From contig PWUG01000427.1 of the NCBI GenBank assembly GCA_003562605.1, positions 1-6,802 on the forward strand: a stretch of 6,802 nt of DNA, written 5' to 3'. Positions within the stretch are counted from its first letter, which is position 1. The number at the start of each line of letters is the position of its first letter. The position numbers and the translations under genes are program-made. This stretch comes from Syntrophomonadaceae bacterium. GTDB lineage: Bacteria; Bacillota_D; Dethiobacteria; DTU022. Under the pieces are notes generated by a model that worked only from the letters and a program-made list of their open reading frames with translations, was not told where the DNA came from and did no database searches. Of the stretch, positions 1 to 5,918 are shown piece after piece.

Positions 1-1433
1 AAATCACTAAGTCCGGTTTCTTCATCGCAAATAACGTCTTCATCATCGCATGAACGTTTCTCTTCCCTTTCAAGCTCTTCCCGTCGCTCTTCGTCGGCTG
101 TCTTTTTGCCACCCACCCAGCGATCCATAACCAGGCAGGCAGTCAGATCACCGGTTACATTAACAGCGGTACGGCTCATATCAAGAATGCGGTCGACGCC
201 GATTATCAGGGCAACGCCGGAAGCGGGAATGCCGACAGCATTTAAAACCATGGCCAAGATCACTATACCCACACCGGGAGTGGCCGGGGAACCGATCGAC
301 GCACCCACAGTTGTAACCAGGATCAAAAGCAAAGCCGGGATCCCCAGCTCTACATTATATACCTGGGCCAGGAAAACAGTTGCCGCTGCCTGGTATAAGG
401 CAGTTCCGTCCATATTGATACTCGCACCCAGCGGTATCAGGAACTGCGAAATCGAGGGGCGCACGCCAAGTTTATCTTCAGCAGTTTGCATCGATAAAGG
501 CATCACCGCAGCCGAGCTGGAAGTAGAAAAAGCGAGCAGCTGGACTTCCCGCACAGCTGTAAGAAAGCGCCAGGGATTAAATCGAACTATCAGGGTAACA
601 ATTGCCAGGTAAACAATTATCATCAGCGCTAAGCCAAATAGTACCGTTCCCACGTATACTGCCATGCCGAGCAAGGCCTCAAAGCCGATCCTGATCGTTA
701 TTTGCGCCAGGAGGCCGAATACCGCCAGCGGCGCGAGGTACATGGCCCAGCGTACAACGGTCATGCAGACCTCCTGCAGCGATCCCATCAGGCTTAAAAT
801 CGGTTGAGCCTGGCGGGGCGGCATCGCCACCAGGGCTAAACCTATAATAACGGCAAATAGGACCACCTGGAGCATTTCCCGCTCGACCATCGAACCTAAA
901 GGATTTTCCGGGATTAAGCTGACAACAATACCCGGCAGTGTGCCGACATCAGAGCTATCCGGCGCATCGTCATTTGCAGGAACAATATCTTCCGGATCAA
1001 CCGTCACTTCGGTAAAGTCGGCATCGATATAATGACCGGGCCCGATGATTATGCTTACACTTAACCCTATAGTAATTGCTATCGATGTAGTCAATAGAAA
1101 ATAAATGACCAGCCTGATACCAATCTTTTTGAGCTGATCCAGATCATCGCTTGAAGCCAGCCCGCGGATAACCGAAGCGAAAATCAATGGGACCACGATC
1201 ATCTGGATTAACCCAAGAAAAAGGTTACCGGGAAGCGCCATCCAGCTGGCGGTTAGCTCGGCAGTCTCTTTCCCCACCAGGCCTGTCTGGGGCGAAATTA
1301 GCACTCCGGTTGCCAGCCCTAAAAACATGGCTATTATAATTTTCAGCCAGAGGCGTCCTTTGATCATTCCCTGCAGATGTTGAACCAGGCTTGTCAGGGG
1401 TTTGGGGTGAATCATTTCTAAGTATTGTCGCAT
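1..1433 (-). CDS. Dicarboxylate/amino acid:cation symporter (DAACS family, GltP/GltPh-like), C-terminus cut by the window edge
   Basis: This is an inner-membrane secondary transporter, predicted to take up acidic amino acids or dicarboxylates with Na+ or H+. 477 complete codons are readable from ATG 1431-1433 with no stop before the left edge. Family hallmarks seen are the serine-rich hairpin (FSTSSSAAV, about 302-310), the NMDGT sodium/substrate motif (340-344), a second hairpin GSPATPGVG (381-389), and the TM8 signature DMSRTAVNVTGD (418-429). By alignment from memory, D418, R421, N425 and D429 match GltPh D394, R397, N401 and D405; the Arg favours an acidic substrate. The first hydrophobic helix is at about 28-47. 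An AGGAG sits 8 nt before the ATG. Two unusual parts are a very acidic loop (about 134-163) and a long charged tail after residue 440. The GH130 gene ends 113 nt upstream on the same strand. Family is certain; the exact substrate is not. Confidence 0.93.
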   Translation of the reverse strand, partial: MRQYLEMIHPKPLTSLVQHLQGMIKGRLWLKIIIAMFLGLATGVLISPQTGLVGKETAELTASWMALPGNLFLGLIQMIVVPLIFASVIRGLASSDDLDQLKKIGIRLVIYFLLTTSIAITIGLSVSIIIGPGHYIDADFTEVTVDPEDIVPANDDAPDSSDVGTLPGIVVSLIPENPLGSMVEREMLQVVLFAVIIGLALVAMPPRQAQPILSLMGSLQEVCMTVVRWAMYLAPLAVFGLLAQITIRIGFEALLGMAVYVGTVLFGLALMIIVYLAIVTLIVRFNPWRFLTAVREVQLLAFSTSSSAAVMPLSMQTAEDKLGVRPSISQFLIPLGASINMDGTALYQAAATVFLAQVYNVELGIPALLLILVTTVGASIGSPATPGVGIVILAMVLNAVGIPASGVALIIGVDRILDMSRTAVNVTGDLTACLVMDRWVGGKKTADEERREELEREEKRSCDDEDVICDEETGLSD

Positions 1434-1441
1434 CCTCTATT

Positions 1442-1446
1442 CTCCT
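1442..1446 (-). promoter_or_regulatory. Shine-Dalgarno of the symporter gene
   Basis: Read on the minus strand this is AGGAG inside GAGAGGAG, followed by an 8-nt spacer to the ATG at 1431-1433. It fixes the symporter start. No convincing promoter was found in the 113 nt between the GH130 stop and this site, so read-through from the GH130 gene is possible. Confidence 0.8.
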
Positions 1447-1546
1447 CTCAATATGAGTTAGTAAGGTGCCGACGTGCCATGCGGGTTATCTGGTTTTATG
1501 AAGAAAAGAAAACAGGCTGTTATCATAAGCGCAGTAAAATTCATTT

Positions 1547-3016
1547 TCAGCTGGTATATACCATTTTTCGAAACAACTCATCTAAGGAAACCGAGGCAAA
1601 TGTTGAAGCGTAATCGGCCATGGCATAAGGAATGATCAGCTCATTGTTGTGAATGATCGCCCCACAGGAATAAAGAACATTGGGCACATAGCCTTCCCGC
1701 TCTTCATCATTAGGCCTCATAAGTGGTTCGCTGGTTTGAGCTAAAACTTTTGTCGGATTATCCAGATCAAGAAGTGTAACTCCGAGGCTGTACCTGCGCA
1801 TCGGTCCCACCCCGTGGGTTAATAATATCCACCCCTTTTCTGTTTCAATGGGTGAACCGCAATTGCCTATCTGGATAAACTGCCAGGGGTATTTTGGCTC
1901 CTGAATAATTGCCGCATTCCGCCATAAGTGGATATCATCAGAAAACATAATATAGTTATTGACCCCGTCTATACGCGAAACCATGACATATTTATTATTA
2001 ATTTTCCGCGGAAACAAAGCTACTCCCTTATTCTGGGCAAATTCACCGTTAATGGGCATAATTTTGAAATGGTAAAAATCTTTGGTTTCTATTAACTTGG
2101 GTAATATCGTGAACCCGTTATATGCCGTATAAGTTGCATAATAGATGACGGAACCGTCATCGTCTGTAAATTTAACAAAACGGGCATCTTCGATACCGTT
2201 ACTTTCAGAGTTGGATATTGGATAGATCACTCTTTCCGAAATGGCCGTATCGAGAGAAAAAGTTATTTCATAGTGCGAGTTGGCCAACCACTTAATGTCA
2301 TCAGCTACTTTTCTCTGGATCACATTCAAATTGTTTTTCTCAAGAGACCAGGCAATGCTGTCCTGAAGCTCACCATAGGTAAACTGATCACCCAGGCGAT
2401 CCATTGTCATGCCGATAAGATTCTTTTGGACTTTCATTTCGGATAGTTTCTCCAGGAATGCCTTCTTGTCATAAATGTGTCTTTTAACAGCTTCGGGGAT
2501 ATCCACCAAATCGCCCGGAGATATAAATTTCAGATTATTATTCTTGTCGATAACCCCGCTTCTGAAAACAATAGAAGAGATATGTCCCTCACCAGTGGCC
2601 CTGAAACTAACAATGACTCTTTTTTCATCTTCTCCAAGAGCAGTCTGGTCAGGATCTTCTACAATGGATGGATTAAAGAATGCTGCTGATTCAATTGAAT
2701 ATTCCATCGTAAAGTAAGAGCCTATGAGTAACTTTGTTTCTCGGGATAAAGATTCGGGGTCAACTTTCAAATGTTCGATAATATGTTTGACATTATTGAA
2801 ATGCTTTTGAAATACTACCGATATGTTGCGGTGGCGCTGGGAAAAGTTTGTTAAAACCCGGTTCAAGGTAAACCTGGTATCTTCGTCTGATAAAGCCAGT
2901 ATTTTGGGGATAATGCTTTTAGCCCTCTCATCGCCCCCCGGTATAAAAAAACGGGCAATAACTCTTCTGGAGTCTGGTTCAAATCTGATATCTTTACGAT
3001 CAACATTAATAGACAA
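1547..3016 (-). CDS. Glycoside hydrolase family 130 protein, long form (beta-mannoside phosphorylase or mannosidase-like)
   Basis: 489 aa from a TTG start. GH130 enzymes are five-bladed beta-propellers that phosphorolyse or hydrolyse beta-mannosides. The family signature GIEDARF lies at 274-280; the Asp of this ED pair (D277) matches the proposed acid catalyst of GH130. Further hallmarks are GNCGSPIETEKGWILLTHGVG (384-404, with H401) and the C-terminal block YVPNVLYSCGAIIHN to DYASTFASVSLDEL (443-481). Basic residues K330, R337, K338 and R348 fall roughly where phosphorolytic members bind phosphate, but phosphorylase versus hydrolase cannot be settled by eye. The N-terminal region (about 1-105) precedes the block FFNPSIVEDPDQ to TGEGHISSI (113-149), which looks like the first propeller blade. 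No signal peptide is visible, so it is probably cytoplasmic. The next in-frame ATG is residue 104, too late to be the start. The substrate is not identifiable. Confidence 0.88.
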   Translation of the reverse strand: MSINVDRKDIRFEPDSRRVIARFFIPGGDERAKSIIPKILALSDEDTRFTLNRVLTNFSQRHRNISVVFQKHFNNVKHIIEHLKVDPESLSRETKLLIGSYFTMEYSIESAAFFNPSIVEDPDQTALGEDEKRVIVSFRATGEGHISSIVFRSGVIDKNNNLKFISPGDLVDIPEAVKRHIYDKKAFLEKLSEMKVQKNLIGMTMDRLGDQFTYGELQDSIAWSLEKNNLNVIQRKVADDIKWLANSHYEITFSLDTAISERVIYPISNSESNGIEDARFVKFTDDDGSVIYYATYTAYNGFTILPKLIETKDFYHFKIMPINGEFAQNKGVALFPRKINNKYVMVSRIDGVNNYIMFSDDIHLWRNAAIIQEPKYPWQFIQIGNCGSPIETEKGWILLTHGVGPMRRYSLGVTLLDLDNPTKVLAQTSEPLMRPNDEEREGYVPNVLYSCGAIIHNNELIIPYAMADYASTFASVSLDELFRKMVYTS

Positions 3017-3025
3017 ATCTAGCTT

Positions 3026-3031
3026 CCCCCC
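3026..3031 (-). promoter_or_regulatory. G-rich Shine-Dalgarno supporting the TTG start of the GH130 gene
   Basis: On the minus strand a GGGGGGAAG run ends 9 nt or slightly less before the TTG at 3014-3016. An in-frame TGA lies a short way upstream, and no ATG or GTG intervenes, so TTG is the only sensible start. Confidence 0.65.
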
Positions 3032-3053
3032 ACGCTTTAATCAATACTTTTAT

Positions 3054-3082
3054 ATTATAACAATGTTTAGCATCCTTGAACA
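3054..3082 (-). promoter_or_regulatory. Predicted sigma-A-type extended -10 promoter for the GH130 gene
   Basis: On the minus strand a perfect TATAAT (3054-3059) is preceded by TGT, giving an extended -10. The -35 hexamer at 17-nt spacing, TGTTCA (3077-3082), is weak, matching 3 of 6 positions. An A/T tract just upstream (about 3086-3100) could act as an UP element. The predicted start, near 3047, gives a leader of about 30 nt that contains the G-rich ribosome binding site. Confidence 0.6.
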
Positions 3083-3260
3083 CAAATAAAAAAAAATTTT
3101 GGATAAGATGTACCGGGCAATCTTTAAGAGGGGGGTTCCGTCTTTTCAGTTAAACCGCAGAAACAGATTATCAGGCCGGCAAAACGGTAAAGCAGTTCCG
3201 AAAAACGGCATTGGGCAACGAACCCCGGGTTGTAATGGCACAGATAATTCTGACATGAAA
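3083..3260. other. Non-coding spacer between the exported-protein terminator and the GH130 promoter
   Basis: The full gap between the two genes runs from 3017 to 3316. Its ends hold the GH130 promoter and the terminator of the exported-protein gene. The central part has no credible ORF; the best minus-strand candidate is 21 codons with no Shine-Dalgarno. Two short look-alike units, CCGGCAAAACGG (3176-3187) and CCGAAAAACGG (3198-3208), are the only repeat-like structure, and they are too short to interpret. Confidence 0.5.
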
Positions 3261-3287
3261 AGTGCCGGAGAATAATCTCCCCGGCAC
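3258..3287 (-). terminator. Intrinsic terminator of the exported-protein gene
   Basis: Read on the minus strand, GTGCC and GGAGA pair with TCTCC and GGCAC around a TTAT loop, with a 2-nt GG bulge on the 5' arm. This gives ten base pairs, followed directly by TTTT (3258-3261). It begins about 30 nt after the TAA of the upstream gene. The U-tract is short, so termination may be partial. It has no T-tract on the plus strand, so it works in one direction only. Confidence 0.72.
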
Positions 3288-3316
3288 CAAATATAGCTGG
3301 TTATTTTTCCTGATTC

Positions 3317-3754
3317 TTAAAATAGATCGAACCAGTTTAATTTTACTGTTACATAATTTAGCATATTATCCATTAAAAAGGATTCGCGGATATCTGCCAA
3401 TCCGGTAACTGTCATATCTTCCATCACGTAACCATGGGACTCCGGGCTACTAATACTAATATAACGCTTGGTTTCACCGGATGAAGTATAAGCACGCTGC
3501 TCGATATTGAAATAGTTTATCATTTCACCGGTTTCTTGATCAAGTTTATATGCCGCCTCAAATGATTGATTGAGAGTTCCTTCATGCCCCGGATCTGCAG
3601 AAACACCCACTGCCCATACCTGATCACTTACAGGCTCAAAATTCTGATTAGGCTGATTTGCAGATGTCGTACCGGTAAAAGTAAAAGCGGTTGAAAAAAG
3701 GCCAAGCGCTAAAACTGCAATCAGAATCGGCACTACCCTGGAATATTTTTTCAT
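3317..3754 (-). CDS. Small exported protein of unknown function
   Basis: I do not recognise this family. It is 145 aa from ATG 3752-3754. The N-terminus is a classic Sec signal peptide: KKYSR positive end, a hydrophobic core at about 7-20 (VVPILIAVLALGLF), then a polar stretch with a likely signal peptidase I site after TSA (30-32). There is no lipobox Cys; the protein has no cysteine at all. The mature part, about 113 aa, begins NQPNQ and is polar, with alternating hydrophobic patterns suggesting beta strands; it ends NWFDLF. A TTG three codons earlier (3761-3763) is also open, but the AGGAG at 3766-3770 lies only 2 nt before it and 11 nt before the ATG, so the ATG is preferred. It has its own strong promoter and terminator, so it is probably transcribed alone. 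Whether it stays at the surface or is released is not visible. Confidence 0.75.
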   Translation of the reverse strand: MKKYSRVVPILIAVLALGLFSTAFTFTGTTSANQPNQNFEPVSDQVWAVGVSADPGHEGTLNQSFEAAYKLDQETGEMINYFNIEQRAYTSSGETKRYISISSPESHGYVMEDMTVTGLADIRESFLMDNMLNYVTVKLNWFDLF

Positions 3755-3765
3755 GATTTTCAAAG

Positions 3766-3770
3766 CTCCT
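3766..3770 (-). promoter_or_regulatory. Shine-Dalgarno deciding the start of the exported protein
   Basis: Minus-strand AAAGGAGC. The AGGAG core is 11 nt from ATG 3752-3754 and only 2 nt from the in-frame TTG at 3761-3763. The longer spacing is acceptable and the shorter one is not, so the protein should start MKKYS. Confidence 0.65.
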
Positions 3771-3827
3771 TTTGTCTCAAACTACTGTAATTTTTATTTG
3801 CAATCGGCACAGCATCTTACTCCTATG

Positions 3828-3856
3828 ATTCTACCACATAAAAAGTATTATGTCAA
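3828..3856 (-). promoter_or_regulatory. Near-consensus sigma-A promoter of the exported-protein gene
   Basis: On the minus strand TTGACA (3851-3856) and TAGAAT (3828-3833) are separated by exactly 17 nt. This matches 11 of 12 consensus positions and is the strongest promoter in the window. The predicted transcription start is near 3821, giving a 5' leader of about 66 nt. No clear operator was seen over it, so expression could be high and constitutive. Confidence 0.85.
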
Positions 3857-3913
3857 CCTCGGGCAAACATCCTCAGTTTGATCATTAGCTTACAAAAACT
3901 CAGTCTATCCTTG

Positions 3914-4489
3914 TTAAAACAATATTTTATCCATATCCAGGGATGAAGCCACCCTCAACAGTGGTTCTAAAGGATTTCGCCGGTAAACCGCCAGGATCTT
4001 TTCATGATTGCTCTCGGGATAAGCAGCAGTGCAATCTTCCAGTATTACCACCTTGAAATCATGGCACAGGGCATCCATCACTGTAGCCAGAACACAAAAA
4101 CCTGTGGCGATGCCGGCCACCGCACAAAGAGTTACATTTTGCCCGTGCAGGTTTTTTTCAAGACGCGTCTGGAAAAAAGCTGAGAATTTTGGTTTGGCAA
4201 GCCAGGTGTCAGTTTCCGGCCGGTAATCGAGCCCTTCTGCAATCTCGGCACCGCGGGTGCCTGCCAGTGAATGGGGTTTCAGGCGGCCGCTAAAAATAAA
4301 ATCCTGTTCGTGATAAGCATCAGTCGCAAATATTACAGGCCAGCCCTGTTTCCTGAAGACAGCAATCAATGCATTGATGGGCGCTATGATCCGGGCTGCG
4401 TAAGGTGTAATCGGAAGCGGATGATCGGGATCCAGGTTATCTTTCACCATGTCAATTATAAGCAGAGCAGGCTTTTCAGATTCTTCCAA
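3914..4489 (-). CDS. Cysteine hydrolase of the isochorismatase/nicotinamidase superfamily
   Basis: 191 aa from the preferred TTG start. This Rossmann-like superfamily uses an Asp-Lys-Cys triad to hydrolyse amides or enol ethers (nicotinamide, carbamoylsarcosine, ureidoacrylate, isochorismate). All three residues are visible: D13 in ALLIIDM, K99 in AKPKFSAF, and the nucleophile C132 in GIATGFCVLATVMDA. The cis-peptide region and the C-terminal ILEDCTAAY segment are also typical. Length is normal for a nicotinamidase/isochorismatase-like enzyme. The frame stays open to a TTG at 4502-4504, but that codon overlaps the Shine-Dalgarno GGAGGG (4497-4502), which is well placed for TTG 4487-4489. It follows trhP by 67 nt on the same strand and may be co-transcribed. 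A nicotinamidase role (NAD salvage) is possible, but the metal-binding Asp-His-His set of PncA is not evident (only DAYH at about 57-60), so no substrate is assigned. Confidence 0.87.
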   Translation of the reverse strand: MEESEKPALLIIDMVKDNLDPDHPLPITPYAARIIAPINALIAVFRKQGWPVIFATDAYHEQDFIFSGRLKPHSLAGTRGAEIAEGLDYRPETDTWLAKPKFSAFFQTRLEKNLHGQNVTLCAVAGIATGFCVLATVMDALCHDFKVVILEDCTAAYPESNHEKILAVYRRNPLEPLLRVASSLDMDKILF

Positions 4490-4496
4490 AATAAAT

Positions 4497-4502
4497 CCCT
4501 CC
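4497..4502 (-). promoter_or_regulatory. Shine-Dalgarno that fixes a TTG start for the cysteine hydrolase
   Basis: Minus-strand GGAGGG followed by a 7-nt spacer (ATTTATT) and TTG at 4487-4489. It overlaps the alternative upstream TTG (4502-4504), which has no ribosome binding site of its own. The predicted protein is therefore five residues shorter than the longest open frame. Confidence 0.75.
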
Positions 4503-4521
4503 AATTTTGAACCCGTTTAAA

Positions 4522-4539
4522 ATAAAGCGGCCGGTTTAT
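4522..4539. repeat. 18-bp near-palindrome upstream of the cysteine hydrolase
   Basis: ATAAAGCGGCCGGTTTAT is its own reverse complement except for one mismatched pair (positions 6 and 13). It lies 33 nt before the TTG start, in the spacer between the trhP stop and the cysteine hydrolase. It could be a regulator-binding site or an RNA hairpin. No U-tract follows directly, so it is not a clear terminator. Confidence 0.4.
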
Positions 4540-4556
4540 GCAATCTTTTTACACCA

Positions 4557-5789
4557 TCAATCCCCGGGGGTTTTTCTTCTGATCACAGCGTCCTTACTTA
4601 TGCTCTTTTGACCTGAATCTCCCAATGGAACATTAACCACGTAGCCGTTGTGAGCTTGATCCAAAATCTTTCCGGTCTCCTTATCTGTGATCTGCTCTAC
4701 CCTGACCTTAATAATATGCGGGCGGTCGTGATCAAGAATTTCCAGAACATCACCCACTGCAAACCTGTTCCGGGCGTTTATTTGCATGCTTCTGCTTTCA
4801 AGGTTATGTTCATCCACAGTGCCTACAAAATCATAACCCCGGATATATGCTGCATCTACGGTATATTCGGTATCATCTCCCTTTTCAGGCAGGTAAAAAC
4901 CGGTGGTGTAAGGCCGGTGAGACACTTTAGTCAGCTCGTCAAGCCATTCAGGGTTGAACCGGTACCGTCCGCCGGCTTCATTAAAGCTGTCCAAAGCGGT
5001 CCTGTAAATCCTTGTAACCGCAGCAACATAGTAAGCAGTCTTCATACGCCCCTCAATTTTTAAACTGTCAACCCCGGCAGCAGCCAGCTGTGGAATATGT
5101 TCAATCATGCAGAGATCCCTGGAATTTAAGATGTATGTGCCACGGGTATCCTCATGAATTATCTGCTCTTCCTGGCGGGTAGTTTCTTTTAAGCGGTACT
5201 CCCAGCGGCAGGGTTGAGTACAATGACCTAGATTGGCAGAACGGTCATTCAGAAACTTCGATAACAGGCAACGCCCTGAATAGGCGATGCACATTGCCCC
5301 GTGAACAAAAGCTTCCAACTCAATCTCCGGAACTTTTTTCCTGATCGCGCTGATTTGGGACAGGTTTAGCTCCCGGGCCAGCACAATCCGATCTACGCCA
5401 TTGTTAAGCCAAAACCTGACACTTTCGCTGTTTGTAGTGTTGGCCTGGGTGCTCAGATGAATTTTAATGTCGGTTCTAAGCTGACGTATCCTGTCCATAA
5501 TTCCGGGATCAGAAACAATAACAGCATCAATATCGAGCACCATGGCCTGCTTAAAATAAGCAATCATCTCTTCTATATCTTCATCGAAGGGGAAAATGTT
5601 CATCGCCAGATAAACCCGACAGCTGTGAGCATGGGCAAAACGGATCCCTTCAGCCAGCTCACTTAAGGAGAAAGAAGTTTCAGGTGCCCTTAAAGAATAA
5701 GAACCGGCGCCGCAGTAAACTGCGTCGGCTCCAAAACGAACCGCCATTTTCAGTTTTTCAAGGTTTCCTGCCGGCGCTAAAAGTTCCAT
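4557..5789 (-). CDS. trhP: U32-family protein, tRNA 5-hydroxyuridine synthesis type (TrhP)
   Basis: 410 aa from ATG 5787-5789. U32 proteins were long called peptidases/collagenases, but the TrhP (YegQ/YrrO) branch takes part in prephenate-dependent hydroxylation of U34 in tRNA to 5-hydroxyuridine. The N-terminus MELLAPAGNLEKLK is the family's usual start and opens the TIM-barrel-like domain. The U32 signature EAFVHGAMCIAYSGRCLLS is at 159-177. Four cysteines (C167, C174, C190, C194, the last two in GHCTQPC) form the expected iron-sulfur ligand set. SLKIEGRMKT follows at 242-251, and the C-terminal part from about 315 looks like the small beta-barrel domain. Length fits TrhP2-type proteins of Bacillota. 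The frame is open six codons further to a TTG (5805-5807), but that extension is not family-like. A TATAAT ends 6 nt before the ATG and no Shine-Dalgarno is present, suggesting leaderless expression. No tRNA methyltransferase neighbour (as yrrM in Bacillus) is seen. Confidence 0.88.
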   Translation of the reverse strand: MELLAPAGNLEKLKMAVRFGADAVYCGAGSYSLRAPETSFSLSELAEGIRFAHAHSCRVYLAMNIFPFDEDIEEMIAYFKQAMVLDIDAVIVSDPGIMDRIRQLRTDIKIHLSTQANTTNSESVRFWLNNGVDRIVLARELNLSQISAIRKKVPEIELEAFVHGAMCIAYSGRCLLSKFLNDRSANLGHCTQPCRWEYRLKETTRQEEQIIHEDTRGTYILNSRDLCMIEHIPQLAAAGVDSLKIEGRMKTAYYVAAVTRIYRTALDSFNEAGGRYRFNPEWLDELTKVSHRPYTTGFYLPEKGDDTEYTVDAAYIRGYDFVGTVDEHNLESRSMQINARNRFAVGDVLEILDHDRPHIIKVRVEQITDKETGKILDQAHNGYVVNVPLGDSGQKSISKDAVIRRKTPGD

Positions 5790-5795
5790 GCTTAG

Positions 5796-5801
5796 ATTAT
5801 A
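5796..5801 (-). promoter_or_regulatory. Predicted -10 box of a leaderless trhP promoter
   Basis: Minus-strand TATAAT, then CTAAGC, then ATG. Six nucleotides is the normal distance from a -10 box to the transcription start, so the mRNA would begin at or next to the ATG. The -35 region at 16-18 nt spacing (TTTCCC or similar) is poor, which lowers confidence. Confidence 0.5.
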
Positions 5802-5843
5802 CCGCAAAGGAGTTTAAAGGGAAAAACTGCCCGATAAGTTTAG

Positions 5844-5873
5844 TTGACTTGTATTTAAAAATTATGATATTGT
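5844..5873 (+). promoter_or_regulatory. Predicted promoter for the PLP-enzyme gene
   Basis: TTGACT (5844-5849, 5 of 6 consensus) and TATTGT (5868-5873, 4 of 6) are 18 nt apart in an A/T-rich stretch. The predicted start is near 5880, giving a leader of about 40 nt. It lies in the 129-bp gap shared with divergent trhP, so one regulator could affect both genes. Confidence 0.5.
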
Positions 5874-5875
5874 TT

Positions 5876-5912
5876 CTCCATTAAAACCTATTTATATTTA
5901 AAAATAATGGAG
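5876..5912 (+). repeat. Perfect 8-bp inverted repeat covering the PLP gene's Shine-Dalgarno
   Basis: CTCCATTA (5876-5883) and TAATGGAG (5905-5912) are exact reverse complements around a 21-nt A/T-rich loop. The right arm contains most of the Shine-Dalgarno GGAGG (5909-5913); a T-G wobble (5875/5913) would extend the stem. In RNA it would hide the ribosome binding site. In DNA it could be an operator just downstream of the -10 box. Confidence 0.6.
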
Positions 5913-5918
5913 GCAAAC

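Noticed and set aside
106..612. Plus-strand open frame of 168 codons
   Set aside because: It lies antisense to the well-supported symporter, has no ribosome binding site and encodes low-complexity Thr/Arg-rich sequence with no family features.
1456..1483. Possible sigma-54 promoter (TGGCAC on the minus strand) upstream of the symporter
   Set aside because: The -12 element does not follow at the required spacing; CACC stands where TTGC-like sequence is expected.
1500..1525. Possible terminator after the GH130 gene (AACAGCCTGTT followed by a T-rich stretch on the minus strand)
   Set aside because: Only a four-base-pair stem with a three-base loop can form, too weak to call a terminator.
3176..3208. 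Two similar short units, CCGGCAAAACGG and CCGAAAAACGG
   Set aside because: Three-base arms and only two copies; this can arise by chance and no repeat family is indicated.
3882..3914. Imperfect inverted repeat between the cysteine hydrolase stop and the exported-protein promoter
   Set aside because: The eight-base arms contain a mismatch, the loop is long and no U-tract follows, so neither terminator nor operator is supported.
4650..5063. Plus-strand open frame of 137 codons
   Set aside because: It is antisense to the conserved trhP reading frame and shows no start signal or recognisable motif.
4557..5789. Collagenase or protease function from the U32 peptidase name
   Set aside because: The sequence matches the TrhP branch with four Fe-S cysteines; no protease catalytic set is evident, and the peptidase name is historical.
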